Shown here: one piece after another, positions 17,086 through 25,697 of the stretch
Numbering within the stretch: position 1 is the stretch's first letter
Layout of the letters: each line of letters opens with the position of its first letter
Source of the DNA: Periweissella ghanensis
Lineage (GTDB): Bacteria; Bacillota; Bacilli; Lactobacillales; Lactobacillaceae
Direction: 5' to 3'
DNA: 55,797 nt
Assembly (NCBI RefSeq): GCF_918814755.1
Contig: NZ_CAKKNT010000011.1
Location: forward strand, 1-55,797
Notes under the pieces: model-generated
What the model was told of the DNA's origin: nothing
Databases searched by the model: none
Seen by the model: the letters and a program-made list of their open reading frames with translations, nothing else
Made by a program: the position numbers and the translations under genes

Positions 17086-18044
17086 CAGAAACATTAATTA
17101 AATTAGATAACGTCTCAAAGGTTTACCAAGATAAAACCGTTGTTTCAAACTTATCACTTGATGTGCACGCGGGTGAATTTTTAGTCTTAGTTGGTTCATC
17201 AGGGAGTGGGAAAACGACAACGCTCAAGATGGTTAACCAATTGATTACCCAAACTGAAGGGGCAGTTATTTTTAAAGGCAAAAATGTTAGTGAATACAAT
17301 TTACGCGACTTACGGTTACAAATTGGCTATGTTTTACAACAAATTGCGCTTTTTCCGAATATGACTGTCGGCCAAAATATTAGTTTGATTCCAGAAATGA
17401 AAAAGCAACCTAAAGCCGCTACGAGTAAAATGGTTGATGATTTGTTACGTGAAGTTGATATGGATCCGGCTAATTATCGTCATCGGATGCCCAATGAATT
17501 ATCCGGTGGGGAACAACAACGGATTGGAATTTTACGGGCCTTTGCAGCCAATCAAGATGTCGTGTTAATGGATGAACCGTTTAGTGCTTTGGATCCGATT
17601 TTACGGAGTCAGTTACAAGCGTTAGTTAAGAAAATTCACCAACAATTTGGGACCACCATTATCTTTGTGACCCACGATATGGATGAAGCGCTACGCTTAG
17701 GCGATCGCATTGCCGTTATGCGACATGGGCAAATTTTGCAAGTTGATACGCCAGAAGAAATTGTCAAAAATCCAGCAAATAGTTTTGTTAGTGAATTATT
17801 TGCTAACTCAATGGCACAAGATGTGTTTGGGGTCTACTTAAGTCGCTTAGAATTATTAGATTACCTTGAAGTACAACCAGATGCGAATGCCACGGTTGAT
17901 TTGGAAACGAGTGCCACCGTTGGTGAAGCTATTAAGTTACTTGCTCAACGGGATACGATAACGTTAGCAACGAAGAAAAATGGTTTAGCTGTTCTTACTA
18001 AGGCGCAACTCTTTAAATTCATTAGTGAATTCCAAGATATGTAA
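17082..18044 (+). CDS. Quaternary-amine ABC transporter ATP-binding protein
   Basis: A 320-aa ATPase that energises the transporter encoded just before it. Walker A is LVGSSGSGKTTTLKMV, the signature is NELSGGEQQR, Walker B is VVLMDEPFSALDP, and the switch His is in IFVTHDMDEAL. The C-terminal 60 residues (about 260-318) look like one degenerate CBS unit; in OpuA-type systems tandem CBS domains sense ionic strength, so a single unit suggests reduced or different control. Start ATG overlaps the permease stop (ATGA), meaning translational coupling. A terminator follows. Confidence 0.93.
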   Translation: MTETLIKLDNVSKVYQDKTVVSNLSLDVHAGEFLVLVGSSGSGKTTTLKMVNQLITQTEGAVIFKGKNVSEYNLRDLRLQIGYVLQQIALFPNMTVGQNISLIPEMKKQPKAATSKMVDDLLREVDMDPANYRHRMPNELSGGEQQRIGILRAFAANQDVVLMDEPFSALDPILRSQLQALVKKIHQQFGTTIIFVTHDMDEALRLGDRIAVMRHGQILQVDTPEEIVKNPANSFVSELFANSMAQDVFGVYLSRLELLDYLEVQPDANATVDLETSATVGEAIKLLAQRDTITLATKKNGLAVLTKAQLFKFISEFQDM

Positions 18045-18076
18045 CGGATTAGAACGTTAAAAAGTCGATATTTAAT

Positions 18077-18130
18077 AAAACTAGGACGACCAATTAAGTA
18101 ATTTTTTGGTGGTCCTAGTTTTATTATTTT
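18077..18130 (+). terminator. Terminator after the osmoprotectant transporter
   Basis: AAAACTAGGACGACCAA pairs with TTGGTGGTCCTAGTTTT (one mismatch), loop 13 nt, followed by a T-rich tail. The next 156 bp to 18287 show no clear promoter or structure. Confidence 0.85.
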
Positions 18131-18286
18131 TAGCCGTTGGTAGTGATTTTTAATGACAAAGCACGAAATATTTCTCATAATGCTAGTTTTATTGAGCAAG
18201 GCTCTTCACAAATGGCTTAAAATTCCTTATTATTAATGAGTGTTTCTATCAGCCAGCGATTTTAAATTAGAAAGAAGTGGATATTC

Positions 18287-19453
18287 ATGATTTATTTTGA
18301 TAATTCAGCAACAACGCAAGCTGATGCTTCAGTTTTAGAAACCTACACCAAAGTTTCGCAAGCAATTTGGGGGAATCCGAGTTCCTTACACAATTTTGGT
18401 GAAAAGGCCGATAAGTTATTAAGTCAATCACGCCAACAAATAGCCGATATTTTCGGTGTGAAAAAACATGAAATCTTCTTTACCTCAGGTGGTACGGAAG
18501 GTGATAACTGGGTAATCAAAGGAACGGCAATTGCAAAACGGGCCTTTGGTAAACATTTAATTACCACCCAAATTGAGCACCCAGCTGTAATTAATACAAT
18601 GCAACAACTCGAACAATTGGGGTATGAAGTGACATATTTACCGGTTGATCGAACAGGGCGGGTAAGTGCTAGTGATGTCGCTGCTGCAATTCGCCCCGAT
18701 ACAATTTTAGTATCAGTGATGGCCGTTAATAATGAGGTTGGTTCGATTCAACCAATTGATGAAATTGGGGCGGTATTAGCCGATTATCCAACAATTCATT
18801 TTCACGTTGATGCCGTCCAAGCTGTTGGTAAAAGTTTACGGGAGTTAGTTTTTAACCCGCGGGTTGATTTTGCCACGTTTTCTGGGCACAAATTTCATGC
18901 ACCACGGGGTACGGGCTTTATTTATATGAAAGCTGGTAAAAAATTAGCCCCATTAATGTCTGGTGGTGGGCAAGAGAGTAACTTGCGTTCAGGAACTGAA
19001 AATGTGCCAGCGATTGCGGCGATGGCTAAAGCCTTGCGGATTGTCACGACCGATGAAGCGGTTAAAAATCAACAAGAACAAGCCGTCCGCAAGGCCATTA
19101 TTGAGCACATCAAAACGCAACCAAACATTACGATTTTTTCAGGGACCGATGAACATTTTGCACCCCATATTTTAACGTTTGCAATTGAAGGTGTGCGCGG
19201 GGAAACGATTGTGCATGCTTTTGAAGATCATGGCATTTATATTTCAACGACTTCCGCTTGTTCTTCTAAAAAAGAACAAGTTTCCGGTACGTTAATGGCA
19301 ATGCACACCCCCGAAAATTTAGCAACATCAGCGGTGCGAGTTTCACTTGATGCCACAAATACGCTTGCTGAAGCAGTAGCGTTTAACCAAGCATTTGACA
19401 CAATTTATGCGGGCTTTGGTAAAATTATGACCAAGCGTAACGCGTCAAACTAG
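18287..19453 (+). CDS. Cysteine desulfurase (NifS/IscS-like, NifZ type)
   Basis: A 388-aa PLP enzyme that takes sulfur from cysteine and passes it on as persulfide. It opens with [11 protein letters not shown], carries the PLP lysine Lys202 in [11 protein letters not shown] and the sulfur-bearing Cys325 in [12 protein letters not shown]. It lies 13 bp before thiI; in B. subtilis the NifZ desulfurase next to ThiI is dedicated to 4-thiouridine in tRNA, and the same job is inferred here. It lacks any neighbouring Fe-S scaffold gene, which also argues against a main Fe-S role. ATG 18287 follows AGAAAG. Confidence 0.93.
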   Translation: MIYFDNSATTQADASVLETYTKVSQAIWGNPSSLHNFGEKADKLLSQSRQQIADIFGVKKHEIFFTSGGTEGDNWVIKGTAIAKRAFGKHLITTQIEHPAVINTMQQLEQLGYEVTYLPVDRTGRVSASDVAAAIRPDTILVSVMAVNNEVGSIQPIDEIGAVLADYPTIHFHVDAVQAVGKSLRELVFNPRVDFATFSGHKFHAPRGTGFIYMKAGKKLAPLMSGGGQESNLRSGTENVPAIAAMAKALRIVTTDEAVKNQQEQAVRKAIIEHIKTQPNITIFSGTDEHFAPHILTFAIEGVRGETIVHAFEDHGIYISTTSACSSKKEQVSGTLMAMHTPENLATSAVRVSLDATNTLAEAVAFNQAFDTIYAGFGKIMTKRNASN

Positions 19454-19466
19454 AAAGAGGTACACC

Positions 19467-20684
19467 TTGGAATATACAGAAATTATGGTTCGCTACGGTG
19501 AACTCTCAACTAAAGGGAAAAACATCAAAGATTTTATCAATCGGTTAGGTTCTAACACGATTCGCGCTTTGCATGATTTTCCAGAAGTCCACGTTTATCC
19601 AAAACGTGACCGGATGCACGTGGTCTTAAATGGCACGGATCCAGAACCAGTGATGAAACGGTTAAAACTTATTTTCGGGATTCAAACGTTTTCACCAGTT
19701 GTTCAATTAGCAAAAGATATTGAAGTCGTTAAAGAAACGGCGATTGCCATGATGCGCGAACAAGTTAAGCCTGGCATGACGTTTAAAGTAAGTACTAAGC
19801 GTTCCGATAAAGAATTTCCGATGGATACTAATGCTATCAACCGCGAAGTTGGGGGGGCCGTTTTTGAAGCCTTTACTGAGTTAGCAGTTGATGTTAAAAA
19901 TCCGGATATTGAAATTTTAGTTGATGTGCGACAAAACGGAATTTTCATTTCATCTGAAACGATTAAAGGAGCCGGTGGTTTCCCAGTCGGAACAGCTGGT
20001 AAGGGGATGATGATGCTTTCTGGTGGGATTGATTCACCAGTGGCGGCTTACCTTGGGATGAAACGTGGGGTGGATATGGAAATGATTCACTTCTTTAGTC
20101 CACCATATACGACGGAACAAGCTTTGGCTAAATCAAAGCAATTGACTGAAGTATTATCACAATCAGTTGGGGCAATTAAGTTTATTCAAATTCCATTTAC
20201 CGAAATTCAAGAAACAATTAAGGAAAAAGTTCCTGAAGGTTACTTGATGACGATTCAACGCCGGTTGATGCTCCGTTTGAGTGTCGCAATGGCTGAACAA
20301 CGTGGTGGGATGGCAATTTTTAACGGGGAAGCGCTTGGTCAAGTAGCCTCACAAACCATGGAATCAATGATGGCCATCAATGACGTGACAACAATGCCCG
20401 TGATTCGTCCAGTTGTTTCAATGGATAAAACGGAAATCATTAAAGTGTCCGAAGAAATTGGGACTTTTGAACTTTCAATTATGCCATTTGAAGACTGTTG
20501 TACTATTTTTGCACCACCATCACCTAAAACACGGCCTAACTTAGAAAAGGCCCGCCAATTCGAACAGTTGATTGATGTTGAAGGTTTGATGGAACGTGCT
20601 TTAGCAGCGACTAAAATTGTGACGATCAAGCCCGGTGAAAACTACTTGAATCCAGATGAAGATATTTTTGCAGAATTATTGTAA
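19467..20684 (+). CDS. thiI: tRNA 4-thiouridine synthase ThiI
   Basis: A 405-aa enzyme that adenylates U8 of tRNA and inserts sulfur delivered by the desulfurase, protecting tRNA against near-UV. It has the ferredoxin-like/THUMP N-terminal part (about 60-165), then the PP-loop ATPase motif [15 protein letters not shown] near 180. It lacks the C-terminal rhodanese domain of E. coli ThiI, as usual in Firmicutes, so sulfur must come directly from the partner desulfurase. The start is TTG 19467, supported by AGAAAGAGGT 5 bp upstream and by the family start [15 protein letters not shown]. Confidence 0.95.
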   Translation: MEYTEIMVRYGELSTKGKNIKDFINRLGSNTIRALHDFPEVHVYPKRDRMHVVLNGTDPEPVMKRLKLIFGIQTFSPVVQLAKDIEVVKETAIAMMREQVKPGMTFKVSTKRSDKEFPMDTNAINREVGGAVFEAFTELAVDVKNPDIEILVDVRQNGIFISSETIKGAGGFPVGTAGKGMMMLSGGIDSPVAAYLGMKRGVDMEMIHFFSPPYTTEQALAKSKQLTEVLSQSVGAIKFIQIPFTEIQETIKEKVPEGYLMTIQRRLMLRLSVAMAEQRGGMAIFNGEALGQVASQTMESMMAINDVTTMPVIRPVVSMDKTEIIKVSEEIGTFELSIMPFEDCCTIFAPPSPKTRPNLEKARQFEQLIDVEGLMERALAATKIVTIKPGENYLNPDEDIFAELL

Positions 20685-20691
20685 AAATATC

Positions 20692-20720
20692 TTGCATAAC
20701 AAAATTATCCATGATAGTAT
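20692..20720 (+). promoter_or_regulatory. Promoter of the structured RNA
   Basis: TTGCAT (20692-20697) and TAGTAT (20715-20720) are spaced by exactly 17 bp, directly after the thiI stop codon. A transcript would start near 20727. Confidence 0.65.
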
Positions 20721-20726
20721 TATTGT

Positions 20727-20984
20727 TATGCGATGAGTCGAGAATAACCAGCCGGTTTTACCGGTGCAAGTAATTGCCTAGTGGTTTTCGAAGGCAGGGC
20801 ACATATACCACCGAATTGTGGGTGCTTGTTAAGGGGATTGTGGAATCTACCTTTTCTACTCATGACTACGCTAATTTATTAGTGGAGTACTGCCGTGACG
20901 GAATTAGAAATAATTCCCCGGGCTTGACCGGTTATTCAAGCAAAATGCCAAATCGAGCTGTAGGGTAATCCTACAGCTCTTTTC
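20727..20984 (+). ncRNA. Candidate structured non-coding RNA, about 255 nt, family not identified
   Basis: The stretch has its own promoter and a perfect terminator (GAGCTGTAGG-GTAAT-CCTACAGCTC-TTTT, 20955-20984). In between, many helices are visible: CCGGT-TTT-ACCGG (about 20752-20764), TGCCT/AGGCA (about 20775-20794), CCAC/GTGG, GGAATTA-GAAA-TAATTCC (20900-20917), and long-range GAATAACC (20742) with GGTTATTC (20930). It lacks the AGGTGG(T/A)ACC box of T-boxes, the GAGGAAAGTCC block of RNase P RNA and an ALAA-type tag of tmRNA. A 64-codon frame crossing it has no binding site. The next gene has its own -10, so this is probably a trans-acting RNA rather than a riboswitch. Confidence 0.6.
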
Positions 20985-21036
20985 TTTTGTCCAAAAATGA
21001 CTATAATGGTATTTAAACATTTCGAGGAGTAAGCAC

Positions 21037-21966
21037 ATGCGTAGTGGTGGTAAAGCCCAGACCAAGCAATTAATTCAACAAAAACACCGAATTAGACAAC
21101 AACAAACTCAACAATTAGCCCCGTTTGACGCGCAACAATTTCAAGAATTTATGCGTGTTCGGTGGTATTTAACAACCAACCAAGTTTTAACGCCGCTAGA
21201 TCAAAATCTGAGTGAGGTTTGGTTGGTAACGTTGTTAGATGGGATACTAAGCGCGCGCCCGCAAGGGATAATGAATGTCCACCGGCTTGATATGACGGCC
21301 TTAGTTAAAGCAAGTTTAGGCCAATTGGCTGGCTTGAATTATCAAAATTACTTAAGATTACTGACATTAAGTCCGCGTTTATTTAAATTTCTGAAAAAAG
21401 AACTTGCCGTTAATCCATATTTTGTGGTTGATACGTTGCCGACTAAACCAGAATTTGCTGCGAGCATGGCACAATTTTTAGCGCAAAATTTAAGTCATCG
21501 GCAAGGAATGGCCGAGCGATTGACGGCTCAATACTATGGCTTATTTTGGCAAAATGAACAGATTGTGCCGGCCATGATTGCGGAATTATACCGTGGTCAA
21601 ACGGTAGCTGCGCCGATTGATGATAGCCAACTAAGCAGTGAACCAGCAAACTTACAAGTCGTGCAAACGCAGCTATTGGCGGCAATTAAGCCCGATATGG
21701 CTAATCAAGCTGTGTTAACCGCAATTTGTAGTAACCCGATGTTCGTAACAGCCGTGTACCAACAAGATGTAGCTTTGTTACTGGCTAGTCCCTTCGCCAT
21801 CATCCCAACTACTTGGCAACCAACAACGGAAACGCTGTTAGGCCTAGGCCAGCAGGTTCAAGCGCTTGTAGCAGCCAGCCAGCTAGGCACCGAAATTACG
21901 GCTACCAGTTGGCAACAGTTTGATTGGTTACTAGCAATTACGGCATTAAATAGTTTGAATAAGTAA
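21037..21966 (+). CDS. Protein of unknown function, 309 aa
   Basis: I do not recognise this protein. The first 30 residues are basic and Gln-rich (KQLIQQKHRIRQQQTQQ); the rest is predicted mostly helical, Leu/Gln/Ala-rich, without Cys-pair, nucleotide-binding or membrane motifs that I can see. It has no signal peptide. ATG 21037 is preceded by CGAGGAG and a TATAAT box (about 21002-21007). It stands alone between the structured RNA and cutC, with which it shares a bidirectional terminator. The composition and lack of conserved-looking blocks suggest a lineage-specific protein. Confidence 0.75.
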   Translation: MRSGGKAQTKQLIQQKHRIRQQQTQQLAPFDAQQFQEFMRVRWYLTTNQVLTPLDQNLSEVWLVTLLDGILSARPQGIMNVHRLDMTALVKASLGQLAGLNYQNYLRLLTLSPRLFKFLKKELAVNPYFVVDTLPTKPEFAASMAQFLAQNLSHRQGMAERLTAQYYGLFWQNEQIVPAMIAELYRGQTVAAPIDDSQLSSEPANLQVVQTQLLAAIKPDMANQAVLTAICSNPMFVTAVYQQDVALLLASPFAIIPTTWQPTTETLLGLGQQVQALVAASQLGTEITATSWQQFDWLLAITALNSLNK

Positions 21967-22001
21967 AAAAGCCTACTAGAAAGATTTTCTGGTAGGCTTT
22001 T
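21965..22001 (+). terminator. Bidirectional terminator
   Basis: AAAAGCCTACTAGAAA and TTTCTGGTAGGCTTTT form a 16-bp stem around GAT, with A-run on the left and T-run on the right. It serves the unknown gene (+) and cutC (-). Confidence 0.9.
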
Positions 22002-22032
22002 AGCTTATCTAATTTTGCAGTAAAACTAGTAC

Positions 22033-22671
22033 TTAATCAACAATTTTAGTACCGTGAACTTGGTAAACTGTTAATGTTTTCGCGATGTTTTCATAGTTTG
22101 CACTCGTAATCCCACCACCTGGTAAGATTGCGATGTGGTTAGCGGCATGGGCTAACAGTTCTTTTAAGTGATTGATGTTATCTTCAATCGGTGTGGCCAA
22201 ATCACCACCGTGCGTCAAGATTCGTTCAACCCCATGATCAGTTAACCAGTCAATGGCATGGACTTGTTCTTCGTGGTCAAGGGCATCAAATGCCATGTGC
22301 ATCGTGATAGTCATGCCACCAGCGGCTGCAATTAGGTTTTCCATGGCATCCTCATCAAGCGTGTTATCATCAGTCAATGCCCCAAAAGCGACCCCATCAG
22401 CACCAAGTTGTTGGGCTTCAAGAATATCCGCTTCCATAATTTTAAGTTCAATATCATTGTAAACAAAGTTACCACCGCGTGGTCGAATCATTACAGTGAT
22501 TTCCTTATCATGATCATGGACATATTTAATTGCTTCTGCAATCATGCCTTTAGAAGGGGTAATCCCGCCGGCAGCAAGATCAGCATTTAGTTCGATGCGG
22601 TCAGCACCATTTTGAATAACACGGACTATTTCGGGGAAAGTTGCCACCACTGCTTCTTTGATAATTGCCAT
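22033..22671 (-). CDS. cutC: CutC family protein
   Basis: A 212-aa TIM-barrel protein of the CutC family, historically linked to copper homeostasis in E. coli and Enterococcus, although the molecular role is still unclear. Typical blocks are GADRIELNADLAAGGITPS, MIRPRGGNFVYND, GVAFGALTDDNTLD, HMAFDAL, and GVERILTHGG. I start at ATG 22671 because AGGAG lies 8 bp upstream on the reverse strand; an ATG six codons earlier overlaps that site. It is monocistronic and no copper ATPase or chaperone is nearby. Confidence 0.92.
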   Translation of the reverse strand: MAIIKEAVVATFPEIVRVIQNGADRIELNADLAAGGITPSKGMIAEAIKYVHDHDKEITVMIRPRGGNFVYNDIELKIMEADILEAQQLGADGVAFGALTDDNTLDEDAMENLIAAAGGMTITMHMAFDALDHEEQVHAIDWLTDHGVERILTHGGDLATPIEDNINHLKELLAHAANHIAILPGGGITSANYENIAKTLTVYQVHGTKIVD

Positions 22672-22771
22672 ATTTAAACTCCTGTTCATTTTGTTAGTTA
22701 GATAATTGTATCAAAAAAAAGCGTACACGCCAAACTATCTAAAGTAATCGCCGATAAATTTATGGTAAATA

Positions 22772-22800
22772 AAAAACGAACCTAGTAATAGATTCGTTTT
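22772..22800 (-). terminator. Terminator of the lactonase gene
   Basis: AAAACGAA and TTCGTTTT with an inner CTA/TAG pair form a hairpin; on the reverse strand it is followed by a T-run, placing it right after the lactonase stop at 22811. Confidence 0.8.
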
Positions 22801-22810
22801 AGTAATTCGC

Positions 22811-23830
22811 TTATTCGAAGTGGACGCGGACACCTTCAGGAAGGGCAAAGTCTTTTTGAACTAAGCTCAATTTACCCGTAGCAGCATCCCGGCTAAGTAA
22901 TGATACGTTATCAGTATCTTTGTTAGCTACCACAATAAAGGCTTCCGTGCTGTTAAGGTCAAAGTCACGGGGGAATTCACCTTCAGTGCTGATAGTTTGA
23001 ATTAATTCTGCATGGGCACCGGCTTCTGTAAGTGCAAAGACCGCGATTGAATTGTGGCCACGGTTTGATGTGTACACAAACTTACCATCTTTAGTAACGC
23101 GAATAGCGGCGGCACCGTTAAATTCAGTCCAATCAGCTGGCAAGGTTGAAATAGTTTGTTCAACGGTAAAGCTACCATCGGCTTGGTTGTAGGCCAAAAC
23201 GCTCAATTTAGATGAAAGTTCACCAAGTAAGTAAGCGTGTTTACCATCCGGGCTAAAGCGAATGTGACGAGGGCCAAAGCCAGCGTCAGTCGTTAAAGTG
23301 GCAGCATGTGTTAATTTACCAGAATCAGCAACATCGTACGTATCAACACGGTCAGAACCAAGGTCAACGACAACAAGGCGTTGATCAGGTGTTAAACCAG
23401 TAAAGTGAACGTGGGCAGAACCTTGTTCCGGCCGTGGACCGTGACCTTCATTTTTAACTGAATCAACCAATTCAAGGTTGTCACCATTGATTTTAAGGAC
23501 TTCTGTTAAACCAATGTGGTAGTAACCAGCATAAACTAATTGACGTGCCTCATCAACGGCTACATAAGCAGGCGCTGCTTCAAGCATGTGTTCAGAAAGT
23601 TTAGTCGCTGGCCGGGTTGTGTTATCTAACACAAAAACCCCACCTTGATCACCATGTTTATCAACACTGTAAAGTTTGCCAGCCTTTGAAGTGGTCAAGT
23701 AAGTTGGGTTACCAACCTTAGCAACGAGGGTCGCTGGTGTCAATGCACCTTTGTCAGTGTCAAGAATGGCTTCATAAATACCTTCAGACGTTTTTTTTGT
23801 GTATGTACCAAAGAGAATTTTTTCTTGCAT
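22811..23830 (-). CDS. pgl: 6-phosphogluconolactonase, seven-bladed beta-propeller type
   Basis: A 339-aa protein of the YbhE/YkgB lactonase family, which hydrolyses 6-phosphogluconolactone in the oxidative pentose phosphate / phosphoketolase route. Repeating propeller blades are visible, with typical pieces ILFGTYTKKTSEGIYE, PTYLTTSKAGKLYSVD, FGPRHIRFSPDGKHAYLLGE, KFVYTSNRGHNSIAVF and GEFPRDFDLNSTEAFIVVAN. Heterofermentative lactic acid bacteria send glucose through this step. GGAGG precedes ATG on the reverse strand. A cre-like operator covers the promoter -10 region, suggesting CcpA control. Confidence 0.93.
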   Translation of the reverse strand: MQEKILFGTYTKKTSEGIYEAILDTDKGALTPATLVAKVGNPTYLTTSKAGKLYSVDKHGDQGGVFVLDNTTRPATKLSEHMLEAAPAYVAVDEARQLVYAGYYHIGLTEVLKINGDNLELVDSVKNEGHGPRPEQGSAHVHFTGLTPDQRLVVVDLGSDRVDTYDVADSGKLTHAATLTTDAGFGPRHIRFSPDGKHAYLLGELSSKLSVLAYNQADGSFTVEQTISTLPADWTEFNGAAAIRVTKDGKFVYTSNRGHNSIAVFALTEAGAHAELIQTISTEGEFPRDFDLNSTEAFIVVANKDTDNVSLLSRDAATGKLSLVQKDFALPEGVRVHFE

Positions 23831-23863
23831 CGTAATTGTGCCTCCAAAAAATTTTAGTTATAA

Positions 23864-23882
23864 CGATAACGCTTTCATTATA
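23864..23882 (-). promoter_or_regulatory. cre-like operator overlapping the pgl -10 box
   Basis: Read on the reverse strand, TATAAT (23882-23877) is the -10 and runs straight into TGAAAGCGTTATCG (23877-23864). The latter fits the CcpA operator consensus TGWAARCGYTWNCW at 13 of 14 positions. A cre on the -10/+1 region normally means catabolite repression. Confidence 0.65.
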
Positions 23883-23987
23883 CCAGAAAAATATTTGTAA
23901 ATGCAGTTTTCCTAAATATCAGCAGGAAAACTTTGTAATCTAAAAGCCCACAAAAAGGCAGCGAGTTAACTTTTAAAAACAATTAGA

Positions 23988-24028
23988 ATTATTAGTGAGA
24001 TGCTAATAATCGTGGAATAATGTATACT
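23988..24028 (+). promoter_or_regulatory. Promoter of the rlmA operon with overlapping inverted repeat
   Basis: ATTATTAG (23988-23995) and CTAATAAT (24003-24010) are a perfect 8-bp inverted repeat with a 7-nt spacer. The -10-like TATACT is at 24023-24028, so the repeat would cover the -35 region. It looks like a repressor operator; the regulator is unknown. Confidence 0.45.
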
Positions 24029-24059
24029 TAATAATGGAGTTTATGCAGATGAGGTTATT

Positions 24060-24911
24060 ATGAAAAAAATAGATAAAGGACGCTTGTTTGTCCAAGAAAA
24101 TTTGGCATTATTCCAATGTCCAAATTGTCAGGCAGCATTTACAGATGTTGTTGAAAATACGGTGACGTGTGTTAATCAACATGCGTTTGATTTATCTAAA
24201 AAAGGTACCTTATATTTTTTAAATCATGCCGTTAATACCGAATATGATGATGCGATGTTGGCGTCACGCCGGAAAGTCTTAACCGCGGGTTTATTTGACG
24301 GGATTGTTGATGCGGTTGTCGCAGCATTACCGACCACGCCACAAACGCTGTTAGATGTTGGGACGGGGGAAGGAACGCCATTTGCGAAGTTATTAACACA
24401 ACGTGGTAATATCGACACAGCCATTGCATTTGATATTAGTAAAGCCGGAGTTAATTTAGCAACCCAATTAGAAACGGATGCTTTTTTTGCCGTTGCTGAT
24501 TTAGCCCAATTGCCATTTGCAACGGATGCTTTTTCAAGTGTTGTTGAATTCTTTTCACCAAGTGCGTACGCTGAATTTAATCGGGTCATTCAACCTAATG
24601 GAATGCTTGTGAAAGTGGTGCCCAACCATTTTTATTTACGTGAACTCCGTGAAATGCTTTATCCGGAAGGTTCAAAGCATCATACGTATGATAATCAGCA
24701 AGTCGTTGATTTATTTATGCAAAATTATCCAGATACGATCATTCAAGATGTAACTTATCAATGGACAATTCCAACGGATTTATATGCCGATTTATTACAC
24801 ATGACGCCGCTTCACTGGGGTGCTCGGCCTGAAGCACAAGCGATGGCTGAAAAAACGCCATTAACATCAATCACCGTTGATGTCCAATTACTAATCACCA
24901 CAATTAAGTAG
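24060..24911 (+). CDS. rlmA: 23S rRNA (guanine-N1)-methyltransferase, RlmA family
   Basis: A 283-aa SAM-dependent methyltransferase that modifies a guanine in helix 35 of 23S rRNA (G745 or G748 in the family). The N-terminal zinc ribbon is visible: FQCPNCQAAF followed by VTCVNQHAFD gives the Cys-Cys-Cys-His set. Then comes KKGTLYFL, the Rossmann motif LLDVGTGEGTPFAKLL (about 99-114), and VVEFFSPSAYAEFNRV. Gram-positive members (TlrB/RlmA-II) often act on G748, but this cannot be decided here. ATG follows GAGG. First gene of an apparent operon with a membrane protein and trmL. Confidence 0.88.
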   Translation: MKKIDKGRLFVQENLALFQCPNCQAAFTDVVENTVTCVNQHAFDLSKKGTLYFLNHAVNTEYDDAMLASRRKVLTAGLFDGIVDAVVAALPTTPQTLLDVGTGEGTPFAKLLTQRGNIDTAIAFDISKAGVNLATQLETDAFFAVADLAQLPFATDAFSSVVEFFSPSAYAEFNRVIQPNGMLVKVVPNHFYLRELREMLYPEGSKHHTYDNQQVVDLFMQNYPDTIIQDVTYQWTIPTDLYADLLHMTPLHWGARPEAQAMAEKTPLTSITVDVQLLITTIK

Positions 24912-24935
24912 AAAGCTCCATGGAGGGAACATTAT

Positions 24936-25661
24936 ATGTCTGAAAAAGAACCTGCGATGCTTAAAGGGACCCAAACGCGCCACGAACGCGAAGCCCAAGC
25001 ACAACAAGCCCAAGCTCGTAAAAAGCGACATGCACGGGCCAAAGTAATTGGAATTTTATTAGCAATCGTGGTTATAATTGCAGTTGTGGCTGGTTTACAA
25101 CTTAACCAACACCATCAGCCCAAAACCACTGAGCAAGCAACGAGCCAAACAAGTGGTAAATCTGAAAAATCAAGCAGTTCAGCCTCATCAAGTAGTCAAG
25201 TGCAACCAAGTAATATTTTTGGGGATGCAGCGGCAGAAATTTCACCAGAAAAATATATTAAAGATATTTATGGTAAAACCCAAGCCTTATATTTAATTGT
25301 CGGAGATAGCAAAGATATGCGGACCCAACAATTAGCCCAAGTCTTGAAAACTGATCATGGGACGTTACACAATCGTGTGCCAATTTACTTTATTGATGCT
25401 AATCGCTATTTAGAAGGTAATGATGCCAAAGAAAAAATTGCAACATTACAGTTGTTAAATGGCTTAGGTTTGGCAAAGGTTACCGGTAATAGTGTGCCAT
25501 CACAAGTTAAATTTACGAGCACAATGTACGCTAATAAATTAACGAAAGTTAACAATAAAGCTGCGTATACTAGTTATACGGCAGAGGGTAACACGTTTAC
25601 GGATAAAAATGCCTTGCAATCATTTTTAGATGCCGCTGATGCAAAATTAGGCGTAAACTAG
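24936..25661 (+). CDS. Single-span membrane-anchored protein, unknown extracellular domain
   Basis: A 241-aa protein: a charged, Gln/Ala-rich cytoplasmic head (1-35), one membrane helix (about 37-54, VIGILLAIVVIIAVVAG), a Ser/Gln linker (60-95, SSSSASSSSQ), then an extracytoplasmic domain of about 145 aa. That domain has the feel of a thioredoxin fold (ALYLIVGDSKDMRTQQLA, PIYFIDANRYL, VPSQVKF with a possible cis-Pro), but the CxxC pair is absent and no Cys is present, so a redox role is unlikely. Gene starts 24 bp after rlmA, with GGAGGG 8 bp upstream, and 36 bp before trmL. Function unknown; the thioredoxin-fold idea is inference. Confidence 0.75.
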   Translation: MSEKEPAMLKGTQTRHEREAQAQQAQARKKRHARAKVIGILLAIVVIIAVVAGLQLNQHHQPKTTEQATSQTSGKSEKSSSSASSSSQVQPSNIFGDAAAEISPEKYIKDIYGKTQALYLIVGDSKDMRTQQLAQVLKTDHGTLHNRVPIYFIDANRYLEGNDAKEKIATLQLLNGLGLAKVTGNSVPSQVKFTSTMYANKLTKVNNKAAYTSYTAEGNTFTDKNALQSFLDAADAKLGVN

Positions 25662-25697
25662 TACTTAAGATAATTTTTAAGAAGGAAATTTAAATTA

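Noticed and set aside
20774-20968. A 64-codon frame inside the structured RNA
   Set aside because: No binding site, the frame runs through the strong helices and into the terminator, and its composition is not protein-like.
20727-20984. Assignment of the structured RNA as RNase P RNA, tmRNA, SRP RNA or T-box
   Set aside because: The hallmark sequences of these families (GAGGAAAGTCC, an ALAA-type tag, the GGAAG-rich SRP apex, AGGTGG(T/A)ACC) are missing.
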